A stretch of DNA of 64,000 nucleotides from Lentisphaerae bacterium GWF2_38_69 (GTDB lineage Bacteria > Verrucomicrobiota > Lentisphaeria > Victivallales > GWF2-38-69). Made by a program: the position numbers and the translations under genes. The DNA lies in NCBI GenBank assembly GCA_001803205.1, contig MHBE01000059.1, positions 165,620 to 229,619 on the forward strand. The letters are read 5' to 3'. This document shows positions 46,760 to 55,865 of this stretch, piece after piece. The stretch's first letter is position 1; each line of letters opens with the position of its first letter. The notes under the pieces are model-generated. The model was given only the letters and a program-made list of their open reading frames with translations. It had not been told where the DNA came from and searched no databases.

Positions 46760-47815
46760 TCACCATCCGATTGTTTTCTGTTTCAAAAAGTGGTCGGTTA
46801 CAGTAATTGCAGCCATAGCCTCAACTACCGGAACCATTCTGGGGCAGATGCATGGATCATGTCTGCCTTCCACTTTACATATAGAATCGTCTCCATTTGT
46901 ATTTATGGTTTTTTGTTCAATAGAAATTGAAGGGGTTGGTTTCACCGCGATACGAAAAACTATCTCTTCCCCACTGCTGATTCCTCCAAGTATGCCCCCG
47001 CTGTTATTTGTGATAAATCCGCTTGAAGTCATTTGATCGTTATTTTCTTTGCCTGTTAAATCCACGCACTTAAATCCGATTCCAAATTCAATTCCCCTGA
47101 CTGAAGGAATAGAGAGCATGGCTTTACCCAGTTCAGCATTAATTTTATCAAAAACAGGTTCGCCCAATCCGGGCGGAACTCCCTTAATAATGCATTCAAC
47201 AATTCCGCCGGCAGAATTATGTTCTTTCTTGAGCTGTAGAATTCTTTCTATCATAAGTCTTGCAGATTCAGAGTCAGGAGCTCTCATTTCATTTTTTTCT
47301 ATTTCCTCTAAATCAATTTTCCTGCACTCTATGCCTGCGGCTCTCCTTACATAAGCTTTACAAAAAATGCCTTTCAGAGATAACATTTTTTTTGCCACTG
47401 CTCCTGCTGCTACCCTTGAGAGAGTTTCCCTTCCTGAAGACCTGCCTCCTCCCCTGTAATCCCTGACTCCATATTTCTGGAAATAAGAATAATCTGCATG
47501 CCCTGGCCTGAAAAGATTTTTCACATTGTCATATGAAAATGAATTGTGATCTTCATTGAATACTATAAGTGAGATAGGCAAACCTGTCGTAACACCATCA
47601 AAAACTCCTGAAAGAATCTGAACCTTATCACTTTCTTTGCGCTGTGTGACTAATTCAGATGTACCGGGTCTGCGCCTGTCAAGTTCACACTGGATGTCTG
47701 ATTGAGTAAGCTCAATATTGGGAGGGATTCCATCTATTATCACGCCAAGCGCTATGCCGTGTGATTCGCCAAATGTAGTTATTTTAAAAAGTGTTCCAAA
47801 AGAATTTCCAGGCAT
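46760..47815 (-). CDS. aroC: Chorismate synthase
   Basis: The 351-residue FMN-dependent enzyme makes chorismate from EPSP. Signatures include GESHGIALGVIIDGIPP at the N-terminus, RRRPGTSELVTQRKE, FRPGHADYSYFQKYGVRDYRGGGRSSGRET (core RDYRGGGRSSGRET) and GRHDPCICPRMVPVVEAM. Length is normal. It lies 16 bp after the aconitase gene. The only shikimate gene in the window. Confidence 0.96.
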   Translation of the reverse strand: MPGNSFGTLFKITTFGESHGIALGVIIDGIPPNIELTQSDIQCELDRRRPGTSELVTQRKESDKVQILSGVFDGVTTGLPISLIVFNEDHNSFSYDNVKNLFRPGHADYSYFQKYGVRDYRGGGRSSGRETLSRVAAGAVAKKMLSLKGIFCKAYVRRAAGIECRKIDLEEIEKNEMRAPDSESARLMIERILQLKKEHNSAGGIVECIIKGVPPGLGEPVFDKINAELGKAMLSIPSVRGIEFGIGFKCVDLTGKENNDQMTSSGFITNNSGGILGGISSGEEIVFRIAVKPTPSISIEQKTINTNGDDSICKVEGRHDPCICPRMVPVVEAMAAITVTDHFLKQKTIGW

Positions 47816-47831
47816 CAGTCTTCAGTCCATA

Positions 47832-49787
47832 TTATTTCATATTAAGTACTCCGCCGGCGATTATTATTTCAACATTCTCTTTATTCAGAAAATGTTTAAA
47901 TACTATTTCGCCTGACTGTCCTCCCGATTTGAGGTGTGTTCCTTTTATATTATTGCCCAGTCGCAATTGAGTGTCGATATTTTTTATAACAATAGAATCA
48001 TTTTCTTCAATTCTTTCATAATCTTTTTTTCCATTAAAAAAAAGAGGCACTATTCCGAAGTTTATAAGATTTGCAGTATGAATTCTCTCCATTGAAAGAG
48101 CTATTACAGCTTTTATGCCCAGGTACATTGGGCATATGGCAGCATGCTCTCTTGACGACCCTTGTCCATAGCTTTCTTCAGCTACAATAATGCCATGCTT
48201 GCCTGATTTTTTTAAAGCTTCGGCTTTTTCGGCAAACGAAAGCTCTCCGTCTTTGTTGAAGCACTCAAAGACAACTTTTGAATACGCGGGAATATTGCTT
48301 CTGAGTTTTAGATGTTTTCCAGCGGGCATAATGTGGTCTGTGGTTATTTTGCTTCCTACTTTAATAAGAACTCTTCCTTCTATAGTTGACGGAAGAGCTG
48401 AATTGTGTGGTGGAGCGCCCAAAGTAGGTTTTCTTATTATCTTAACTTTCTTTGACTCTTCTACAGGAATTGGAGGAATAATCATATTATCGTTAATCAT
48501 AAATTTTTCAGGTAACTCCAATACAGGCCTAACAAATCCTAACTCATCAGGAGTAGTAATCATTCCTGTAAGAGCAGAAGCCGTCGCTACTGCAGGGCTG
48601 ACAAGATAAGCCTTATCATTCCTGGTTCCGGTTCTTCCTGAAAAATTACGGTTGAAGGTCCTGAGCGAAACACAGTCATCGGCAGGACTCATCCCCTGAC
48701 CGATACATGGGCCGCAGGCAGACTCAAGAATTCTTGCTCCTGCAGCTATAATCGGCGCGAGCAAGCCATTCCTTGCAGCCATTTCGAATACCTGTTTACT
48801 TCCGGGAGCCACACTTAATGATACTTCGTGATGAACGGTTCTTCCTTCCAGCATTTTTGAAACTAAACATATATCAAGATATGAACTATTAGTACATGAC
48901 CCTATGATTACCTGATTTACTTTAGTACCTTTAAGCTCTTTTACTTTTTTTATTAGGTCTGGACTTGAAGGGCAGGCTGCCAGAGGTTCCAGAGTGTCCA
49001 AATCTATTTCGATTACTTTATCATATTGAGCGTCTTCGTCTGCTAAAAATTCAATCCAGCACTCAGATCTTCCTTCTGCAGCAAGGAATTTTCTTGTGTT
49101 CTGATCCGACGGAAAAATAGAGGTAGTTACTCCAAGTTCTGCCCCCATATTCGTGATTGTGGCTCGTTCAGGGACAGAAAGACCTTTAATGCCATCCCCA
49201 AAATATTCTATAACGCATCCGACATTACCTTTTGTCGTAAGTGTTTCAAGAACTTTTAAAATTACATCTTTTGCAGAAACAAACCCTTTAAACTTCCCGC
49301 TCAGCTTCACTCCTATAATTTTCGGGTAGGAAAGCCTGAAAGGTTTTCCTGCCATTGCCAAAGCCACATCAAGCCCGCCGGCTCCGATAGAAAGCATTCC
49401 TATCCCCCCATTGGTTGGGGTGTGTGAGTCAGAACCTAAAAGAGTTTTACCAGGAACTCCAAACCTCTCAAGATGCACCTGATGGCAGATACCATTGCCG
49501 GGTCTTGAAAAATACAAACCCTGTGAAGCCGCGACAGTTTGCAGATACATATGGTCATTATTATTTTCCGAACCATTCTGCTGTGTGTTGTGATCTACAT
49601 AAGAAACCGATAATTGAGTTTTGACTCTATCCACAGCCATCGCTTCAAGCTCAAGATAAGCCATCGTTCCGGTAGCATCCTGAGTTAAAGTCTGATCAAT
49701 TCTTATAGATATATCTGAATTTACTGTCTGTTTTCCTTCAACAATATGTGATGCAAGTATTTTCTGTGTTACTGTCCCTTTAGCCAT
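47832..49787 (-). CDS. Aconitate hydratase, AcnA-like short type
   Basis: The 651-residue aconitase-family protein interconverts citrate and isocitrate. The [4Fe-4S] ligands are in IGSCTNSS and SACGPCIGQG. LLGSDSHTPTNGGIGMLSIGAGG and the swivel-domain GQGSSREHAAICPMYLG complete the active site. At about 650 residues it belongs to the shorter 'putative aconitase' branch, seen in Aquifex and many anaerobes, not to the 890-residue AcnA. Homoaconitase/LeuC alternatives are less likely because both large and swivel domains are in one chain. AAAGGA precedes the start. Confidence 0.88.
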   Translation of the reverse strand: MAKGTVTQKILASHIVEGKQTVNSDISIRIDQTLTQDATGTMAYLELEAMAVDRVKTQLSVSYVDHNTQQNGSENNNDHMYLQTVAASQGLYFSRPGNGICHQVHLERFGVPGKTLLGSDSHTPTNGGIGMLSIGAGGLDVALAMAGKPFRLSYPKIIGVKLSGKFKGFVSAKDVILKVLETLTTKGNVGCVIEYFGDGIKGLSVPERATITNMGAELGVTTSIFPSDQNTRKFLAAEGRSECWIEFLADEDAQYDKVIEIDLDTLEPLAACPSSPDLIKKVKELKGTKVNQVIIGSCTNSSYLDICLVSKMLEGRTVHHEVSLSVAPGSKQVFEMAARNGLLAPIIAAGARILESACGPCIGQGMSPADDCVSLRTFNRNFSGRTGTRNDKAYLVSPAVATASALTGMITTPDELGFVRPVLELPEKFMINDNMIIPPIPVEESKKVKIIRKPTLGAPPHNSALPSTIEGRVLIKVGSKITTDHIMPAGKHLKLRSNIPAYSKVVFECFNKDGELSFAEKAEALKKSGKHGIIVAEESYGQGSSREHAAICPMYLGIKAVIALSMERIHTANLINFGIVPLFFNGKKDYERIEENDSIVIKNIDTQLRLGNNIKGTHLKSGGQSGEIVFKHFLNKENVEIIIAGGVLNMK

Positions 49788-49836
49788 TTAAACAATCCTT
49801 TGGATATTGGTTTTCCATTGCCATTTAATATTTTGT

Positions 49837-51063
49837 TTATTTATTATGGTTAAGATATTTCCACGCAAAAATAGCAAGAATGATTGTAGGAAGGGTTCCT
49901 GCTATATATGGGGGAATGGTTCCTTTGCTTCCAAAAACTATGAAAACTTTTGAGATAGTTAAATAAACAATAATAATTCCTACAGCTGAAACAACAGAAA
50001 CTACCAGTCCTTTTTTGACATTTTGACCGGCAATTGGAATTGAAATCATTACGGCGAGCAAACATACCCATGGAAAAGCGAATCTCGTAGCAAGTTCTGT
50101 TCTGAGAGTATTTTTTGAAAGATCATCCAAATTGTCAGAAATTGAAAGTTTTCTGATAATATCTCTTGTAGTAATTTCATTTGGCTGTTTAACTGTATCG
50201 AATATATCGCTAGGTCTTTCGATAATATTCCCCAATAGATGGAAATCAGGATTATGCTTATCAAATACAGGCAGGCTGCTTGTTTCCTGAACTAAAAAAG
50301 TTTTTTCTTCATAAGCCTTTGAATAGTCTTTAACGCCTTTTATCTCAAGGTTTTTATATTTAATAAGCATGGCGTTATTGAATACCCATCCGTCTTTGTG
50401 AGAATAGTGGGATTTTGAAGCATAAAGCTCAAGCTGAATTTTACCTTTGCTGTCGTATTTTTTAAGCTGAATATCATTTTGTTCATTCATGGAATTAAAT
50501 GATTTCACCATCCAAGTCCTTTCATTATCAGGGCTTCTATACATTAGCATTGTTGATATTCTCCTGAAATAATCAGGATCATTGATAGAACCCAAAACTA
50601 TTCTGCTTTTAAGATTGCACTCCGGAACGAAACTTTCGCTGAACCAGAAGTTTACGCCCGTCATGATCAATGCTACAAAATATATTGGCACCCCGCATCT
50701 TACAAGAGAAATCCCTGAGGCTCTCATCGCGGTAATTTCACTATGGACTCCCATTTTGGCCATAGTATAAAGAGATGCCAGCATTAGCGCCAAGGGTAAA
50801 ATAAAGACCAGTTCTCCGGGCTGCTTCAGGAGAAAAAAGGATATTCCATCAAGTACTGTTGCCTGCGGTTTAAGAAAATCTCCCAGATGACTGGTCATAT
50901 CTCCTATAAGAAAAAGTACGCAGAAAGTCAACATGCAGCAAAGGTAAATAACCATGAACTCACGGAATATATATCCGTCTATTGTCGGAAGAAATATGAA
51001 AGTCCTTTTATCACTAGACTCAAATATCTTATCAAATTTTTCTCTGGTTTTTTCTCTGGGCAT
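49837..51063 (-). CDS. LptF/LptG family LPS export permease, copy 2
   Basis: The 408-residue protein has the same layout as copy 1 at 28491: cytoplasmic N-terminus, three helices, a periplasmic jellyroll (SPDNERTWMVKSFNS, GWVFNNAMLIKYKN) and three C-terminal helices (RFAFPWVCLLAVMISIPIAGQNVKKG). The last segment, with IPIAG, is closer to common LptF/G sequence than that of copy 1. The two presumably pair in one LptB2FG complex. It sits 81 bp after rnr and 49 bp before the aconitase gene. Confidence 0.87.
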   Translation of the reverse strand: MPREKTREKFDKIFESSDKRTFIFLPTIDGYIFREFMVIYLCCMLTFCVLFLIGDMTSHLGDFLKPQATVLDGISFFLLKQPGELVFILPLALMLASLYTMAKMGVHSEITAMRASGISLVRCGVPIYFVALIMTGVNFWFSESFVPECNLKSRIVLGSINDPDYFRRISTMLMYRSPDNERTWMVKSFNSMNEQNDIQLKKYDSKGKIQLELYASKSHYSHKDGWVFNNAMLIKYKNLEIKGVKDYSKAYEEKTFLVQETSSLPVFDKHNPDFHLLGNIIERPSDIFDTVKQPNEITTRDIIRKLSISDNLDDLSKNTLRTELATRFAFPWVCLLAVMISIPIAGQNVKKGLVVSVVSAVGIIIVYLTISKVFIVFGSKGTIPPYIAGTLPTIILAIFAWKYLNHNK

Positions 51064-51144
51064 TTTATTACTTTCCGTACTGCACTAGAAAATAACACTA
51101 TATATATTACTGGCAAGCTTCTTCTTTTTTATATCTTCATCATT

Positions 51145-53286
51145 CTAGTATTGGTAAGGCCTGAATACAGCATCACCTTTAACAAAATCTATTTTCTCAA
51201 GCTGTACAAATACAGTATCCCCGGGTTTATAACTCGAAGAACCTCTTTCAGAAGATAGTTTTCCTCTGCTTTTTCTGAAGTTGCCTTTCATGTATGCTAC
51301 AGGAATACCTCCCGAAAGACCTAAATCCATAATGTCGACAAATATCATTGCTGATCCTATATGTCTGATAACAGATTCGTACACTTCCAGTTTTTTCTCC
51401 ATCATAAGCTTGTTAAGATAATGCAGTTTCAGCCTGTCGTTCGCCGCAAAATAAGCATCATCAGTATTTTTTTCCTTTTCAGTACACTCAAGCGCTGCCC
51501 GTGCCATTTCTTCTTCAGTTCTGGGCTTAGTATTAGTATCAGCATCCCACAGCTGCTGGTGAGTCGTAAGGTCTGAATATCTTCTTATCGGGCTTGTAAA
51601 ATGACTGTAAAAGCCTTTACCCAAACCATAATGAAGCGATGGTTTTTCTGAATATAGAGCTCTGTTTAAAGCTCTTAAAAATGCTGATGTTATTATTTCT
51701 TCTGAACTTTTCCCATGAATCCCATCAAGGAATGCTCTGCAGGCCACCCTCCCTGAGGCAAGATTTCCAGTACTTATCTTAAATACATCAGCCACAAAAT
51801 TGGAAAATTCTTCGAGCTTCTCCGGATCAGGTTCGGGATGCACTCTGTATATTCCTGGAATTTTTTTATTGGTTAATTCTCTTGCGACTGCTGAATTAGC
51901 CGCCAGCATATATTCTTCTACGAGTTGATCGGATTCTCCCTGTTTCTTTCTCTCAATGCCAAAAATTTCACCTGTAGCGTCATCCCTCAAGATTCTTATC
52001 TCAGTAGTGCTTAAATCGAGAAAAATTTCTTTCTCTTTTCTGTAGTCTCTCATGAGCCTGTAAATCTCAATGAGTTTATCCAGATTCTTAGTTAACTCTT
52101 TATCCCAGTCAGGTTCTGTCTTTTTACTCTTTATATACTCCTCCACCTGAGTAAAATTAAGTCTTTTTTTAATCTGAATCTTGCTGTGAACTCTCTTGAA
52201 GTTTTTTACCTCTCCTGTCAGGGTATTAATTGAGAGAAGAACTGTGTGGGCAAGGCTTACTTTATCCGTAGTCAAGCTCATTTGCCTGGTCAGTTTCTTT
52301 GGCAGCATCGGAAGAGTATTGCCGGGAATATATGCGCTAAACCCTCTTTCCCTGGCTTCTTTATCGAAATATGACCCGGGAGCAATGTAAGAAGAAACAT
52401 CAGAGATATGAACTCCTATTATGCATTCCTTCTTTCCTTTCACAGGCATATAAGAAACAGAGTCATCGAAATCCTTGGCGTCATGAGGGTCGATCGTAAT
52501 GCAGTAAAGATTGGTCAAATCTTCTCTGTTGATTTCCCGCGGCTCAAGTTTCATTGCCATTTCATTTTCTTCATCAGAATATGGAGGCATTATGTTGAAT
52601 TCCTGTATAATAGCCATCATATCAGCGGTCATATCACCGGCTCTTCCAATTACTTCAGCTATTTCACAAACTGTTTGACTGTGTTTTGATCCTATGTCCC
52701 CCTTGTACTTGATATTTGCCTTTACCCAATCTCCTTTTACAGCTCCTTTTGCGGAACCTATAACCCGGATATTTTCAGGGATTCTTCTATTGAGAGGGCG
52801 AAGAGCCAATCCTTCTCTGCCGCTTATAAGTTCTCCTACTACTCCAGGCCTGTAGCGTTCGATTATTTCATAAACTATTCCGCAAGGTCCTTTTTCCGCC
52901 TTATTCCTGTCGCTTTCAATTATTTTTATCCTTACGGTATCTCCGTCCATAGCCGAATTAACATGTTTGGCTGGAATAAAAATATCCTTGTCTTCTTCCT
53001 TGGCATCGGCAAGTTTTACAAAACCAAAACCGTGAGGAGTCAGAGAAATCTTCCCAACGGCAAGCTGCTTTTCAGAAACAGCTTTCATTATATTCTTTCT
53101 ATCTCTTACTACGCGTTTGTTCGTTTCAAGATTCTCCATAACCTTCTGAGCTATGTGCATATCTTTCTTTTTTGTAAGCTTTAGCATTCTGAAAATTTCA
53201 GCCGGGTATTTAGGAGAATCCTTCAGAATTGAAATTATTTTCTGTTCAAGTTCAGCATGGATTGACTTGATTTTATTTGAGGGCAT
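51145..53286 (-). CDS. rnr: Ribonuclease R
   Basis: The 713-residue 3'-5' exoribonuclease has an N-terminal winged-helix region, cold-shock domains (PHGFGFVKLADAKEEDKDIFIPAKH, core GFGFV), the RNB catalytic domain (TIDPHDAKDFDDSVS with the Asp set, HYGLGKGFYSHFTSPIRRYSDL) and a C-terminal S1 domain. I start at ATG 53286 with GGAG six bases upstream; TTG 53292 adds two residues. It heads a minus-strand series. Length is close to the family norm. Confidence 0.95.
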   Translation of the reverse strand: MPSNKIKSIHAELEQKIISILKDSPKYPAEIFRMLKLTKKKDMHIAQKVMENLETNKRVVRDRKNIMKAVSEKQLAVGKISLTPHGFGFVKLADAKEEDKDIFIPAKHVNSAMDGDTVRIKIIESDRNKAEKGPCGIVYEIIERYRPGVVGELISGREGLALRPLNRRIPENIRVIGSAKGAVKGDWVKANIKYKGDIGSKHSQTVCEIAEVIGRAGDMTADMMAIIQEFNIMPPYSDEENEMAMKLEPREINREDLTNLYCITIDPHDAKDFDDSVSYMPVKGKKECIIGVHISDVSSYIAPGSYFDKEARERGFSAYIPGNTLPMLPKKLTRQMSLTTDKVSLAHTVLLSINTLTGEVKNFKRVHSKIQIKKRLNFTQVEEYIKSKKTEPDWDKELTKNLDKLIEIYRLMRDYRKEKEIFLDLSTTEIRILRDDATGEIFGIERKKQGESDQLVEEYMLAANSAVARELTNKKIPGIYRVHPEPDPEKLEEFSNFVADVFKISTGNLASGRVACRAFLDGIHGKSSEEIITSAFLRALNRALYSEKPSLHYGLGKGFYSHFTSPIRRYSDLTTHQQLWDADTNTKPRTEEEMARAALECTEKEKNTDDAYFAANDRLKLHYLNKLMMEKKLEVYESVIRHIGSAMIFVDIMDLGLSGGIPVAYMKGNFRKSRGKLSSERGSSSYKPGDTVFVQLEKIDFVKGDAVFRPYQY

Positions 53287-53444
53287 TGACAACTCCGATT
53301 TAATGATTCGAGAAAGGAAAGTTTCATACTATTGATTGTAATGGAAATAATTTCTCTTTCAATAACTTCCTTCATAATGCAACTTAATTGAAGTTATGTT
53401 AGAATGTTTATTTAAAAAATATGAATATTTTTGAATTATAGCGT

Positions 53445-54278
53445 ATGAATCAAATTTTAGACAACGAGCTTTTTATATTCGATCTTGATGGAGTTATTTA
53501 TGAAGGCTCAAAACCTATTGCAAATGCTATACAATCACTCTGCAAACTTCATGAACTTGGCAAAAAGATCGCATTTTTCACCAACAATGCTACGCAAAGC
53601 CCAAAAACTTTTGCGCTCAAAGTCTCGGCAATGGGATATAAGTGTTCAGAAGAACAGATATTCACGAGTGCTTCAATATGTGGATCTGCATTAAGCTTAG
53701 AATATCCGAAAGAAAGCAAAGCATTTATTATAGGAGAAAATGGTCTTTCAGCTTCCCTCTCCTCTAATGGTTTTAAAGTAATAAATGATGATTTCAGTTT
53801 TGATGAAATAATTGAAAATAAAAATATTATTTCTTCAATGGTAATAGTAGGGCTAGACCGTGATGTGAGTTATAAAAAATTTGCTGCAGCCACTCAGCTC
53901 ATTGCTAGAGGAGCACATTTTTATGCATCTAATACAGATGCTACTTTGCCGGAAGTTCACGGTTTGCTGCCTGGCGCAGGCTCTTTGGTTTCATTTATGA
54001 TGACTGCTACAGGAAAAGAACCTTTACATGTTTTCGGAAAACCTCACCCTGAAGGAATTTATCAAATATTAAAAAAGTACATAACAGCCAGAAATAAGGC
54101 TGTTATGATCGGAGATAGAATCAATACTGACATAATGTCAGGTAAAAATGCAAATATCAATACAGCTCTGGCTCTCACCGGCGTAATGACAGCCGCAAAT
54201 CTTGTTGATACTCCCCATGAAAAATTTCCTGACTGGATTCTTCCTGATCTATCGGCTTTATTTAGTTCAGGTCAATAA
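53445..54278 (+). CDS. HAD-IIA family phosphatase (NagD-like)
   Basis: The 277-residue protein has HAD motif I FIFDLDGVIYEG, motif II FFTNNA, and motif III/IV FGKPHPEGIYQ plus MIGDRINTDIMSGKNANI, with the large IIA-type cap between. It matches the NagD / 4-nitrophenylphosphatase / phosphoglycolate-phosphatase-like group; substrate unassigned. It stands alone, about 160 bp from the divergent rnr. Confidence 0.9.
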   Translation: MNQILDNELFIFDLDGVIYEGSKPIANAIQSLCKLHELGKKIAFFTNNATQSPKTFALKVSAMGYKCSEEQIFTSASICGSALSLEYPKESKAFIIGENGLSASLSSNGFKVINDDFSFDEIIENKNIISSMVIVGLDRDVSYKKFAAATQLIARGAHFYASNTDATLPEVHGLLPGAGSLVSFMMTATGKEPLHVFGKPHPEGIYQILKKYITARNKAVMIGDRINTDIMSGKNANINTALALTGVMTAANLVDTPHEKFPDWILPDLSALFSSGQ

Positions 54279-54427
54279 AAAGCCTTCTCTTTTCATAGCT
54301 GTTTCTCTCATGAAATTTAGGAAAAAAAAACAGAAATTAAAAGGCCTGTATTGCTAAATTTCGTTTTTCCGATATGTTTCATCAGTGAGAAATATCTAAA
54401 CATTACATAAACTATGGAGTATTTGAT

Positions 54428-55372
54428 ATGACAGCAGAAATCTATTCAACAGCCCAGATAAAAGAACGCCTTCCATTCAGATATCCTATGCTCCTTCTCG
54501 ACAGAGCCTGGAAAGAATCTGATACAAAATTTTTTGGATTGAAAGCAGTTACCTGCAATGAAGGATTTTTTTCAGGTCACTTCCCTGTGCAGCCGATTAT
54601 GCCTGGAGTTCTACAGATAGAAGCGACTTTCCAGCTTGCTGTTTTCGCTGTCACGGAGAGACTTAACCCTTCGAAAAAACTTGATGTTTATCTTAAATCC
54701 ATGAAGGATGTAAAGTTCAGAAAACCTACTTTCCCCGGCGACAGACTCCTGATAGAAATCGATATAACAAGTTTGACCGATACTGAAGCAGTTATTACTG
54801 CTGTAAATAAAAACAATTCAGGCGTATGCTGCCAGGCAGAACTTACTATCGGAGTAAGACCTTGCGTCTATAGTGTCAAAAAACCGGAACTTTTTACGCA
54901 GTATGACAGAACAGATAATTGCGCAATGGATCTCAAGACCATCAAATCTTTAATACCGCACCGTTATCCTTTCCTCTTTGTCGACTATATCGCAAAGTCT
55001 GAAGGGGAAAATATTACTGCTATAAAAAATATTACCTACAATGAATGTCTTATGCATTCCTATTCCCCTGGATATTCAGTTCTTTCAGGAGCTATTCAAA
55101 CTGAAATAGTAGCCCAGGCAGGATGCGCTCATACATTGTCTATTCCTGAAAACAAAGGAAAACTTGCTTATTTCATGACGATATCAAAGGCAGAATTTTT
55201 TAAACCAATCCATCCCGGCGATCAGTTAAGAATCGAACTTGTTCTTCCTCCTTCAAAGAAGTTCGGAAAAGGGAAAGGCGAAATTTATGTTGAAAACGAA
55301 CTGGTTTCACGCGGAGAAATTACCTTTGCCATCGTGGAACAGAAGCAGGAACCTGCTCAAGCAAAGGAATAA
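54428..55372 (+). CDS. Tandem FabZ-like hotdog protein, second domain lacking the catalytic histidine
   Basis: The 314-residue protein contains two FabZ-type hotdog domains. The first (about 10-145) keeps the active site FFSGHFPVQPIMPGVLQIEA, with His51 and Glu65. The second (about 168-310) is introduced by SLIPHRYPFLFVD, but at the equivalent loop reads CLMHSYSPGYSVLSGAIQTE: the histidine position is Tyr212, and Glu226 remains. The first domain could dehydrate 3-hydroxyacyl-ACP, while the second may only bind or scaffold. GGAG is placed before the ATG. No LpxC or other fab gene is adjacent. Confidence 0.88.
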   Translation: MTAEIYSTAQIKERLPFRYPMLLLDRAWKESDTKFFGLKAVTCNEGFFSGHFPVQPIMPGVLQIEATFQLAVFAVTERLNPSKKLDVYLKSMKDVKFRKPTFPGDRLLIEIDITSLTDTEAVITAVNKNNSGVCCQAELTIGVRPCVYSVKKPELFTQYDRTDNCAMDLKTIKSLIPHRYPFLFVDYIAKSEGENITAIKNITYNECLMHSYSPGYSVLSGAIQTEIVAQAGCAHTLSIPENKGKLAYFMTISKAEFFKPIHPGDQLRIELVLPPSKKFGKGKGEIYVENELVSRGEITFAIVEQKQEPAQAKE

Positions 55373-55393
55373 GTTCCAGTCTGATATCTTGCA

Positions 55394-55756
55394 ATGGTTT
55401 TAGTCTGGATCATACTAATTCTGCATTTTATATACTATTTGCCTTTTCTGATTACATTTAGTGCTTTTGTGCGAACAGTATCAGGGAAAAAGAATATGTA
55501 TTTGGGAATCGCATTGTGGTTTTTTATACTGATGCTGGACTTCTTTCTCCTGTACATCAATTTCAATAGCCATTTTCTCTTCTATTATCTCATCGTATGC
55601 TATCTTGTACCATTAATAAACACGCTTATTCTCTGGCTGTGCGGCAAACTCGATGTATCAATCTGGCTTCTTTATACAATTATATTTTCTCCTGTCAGTA
55701 TGCCTTTCGCCTTCCTCTTTGTTTATTTCGTAACGCCTAAATCAAGACTCTCGTAA
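55394..55756 (+). CDS. Small membrane protein of unknown function
   Basis: The 120-residue protein has four predicted membrane helices (about 2-25, 35-56, 58-82, 88-113) with short loops and a basic C-terminus. No motif is recognised. It begins 21 bp after the tandem FabZ gene on the same strand and is probably co-transcribed. Hydrophobic frames arise by chance in AT-rich DNA, but spacing and codon use favour a real gene. Confidence 0.55.
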   Translation: MVLVWIILILHFIYYLPFLITFSAFVRTVSGKKNMYLGIALWFFILMLDFFLLYINFNSHFLFYYLIVCYLVPLINTLILWLCGKLDVSIWLLYTIIFSPVSMPFAFLFVYFVTPKSRLS

Positions 55757-55865
55757 TAATATACTTAAAGCGAAATGATTTTCGAAAAATATTTACACAA
55801 AATGAGTTCATATGTGCGAAATAAAACCAATATTAAAATACCCTTTGGGTATAACTTAACTATGT

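Noticed and set aside
55838..55852. ATACCC-TTT-GGGTAT palindrome before uvrC as an SOS operator
   Set aside because: It does not match LexA-box types I know and is short enough to arise by chance; no other copies seen.
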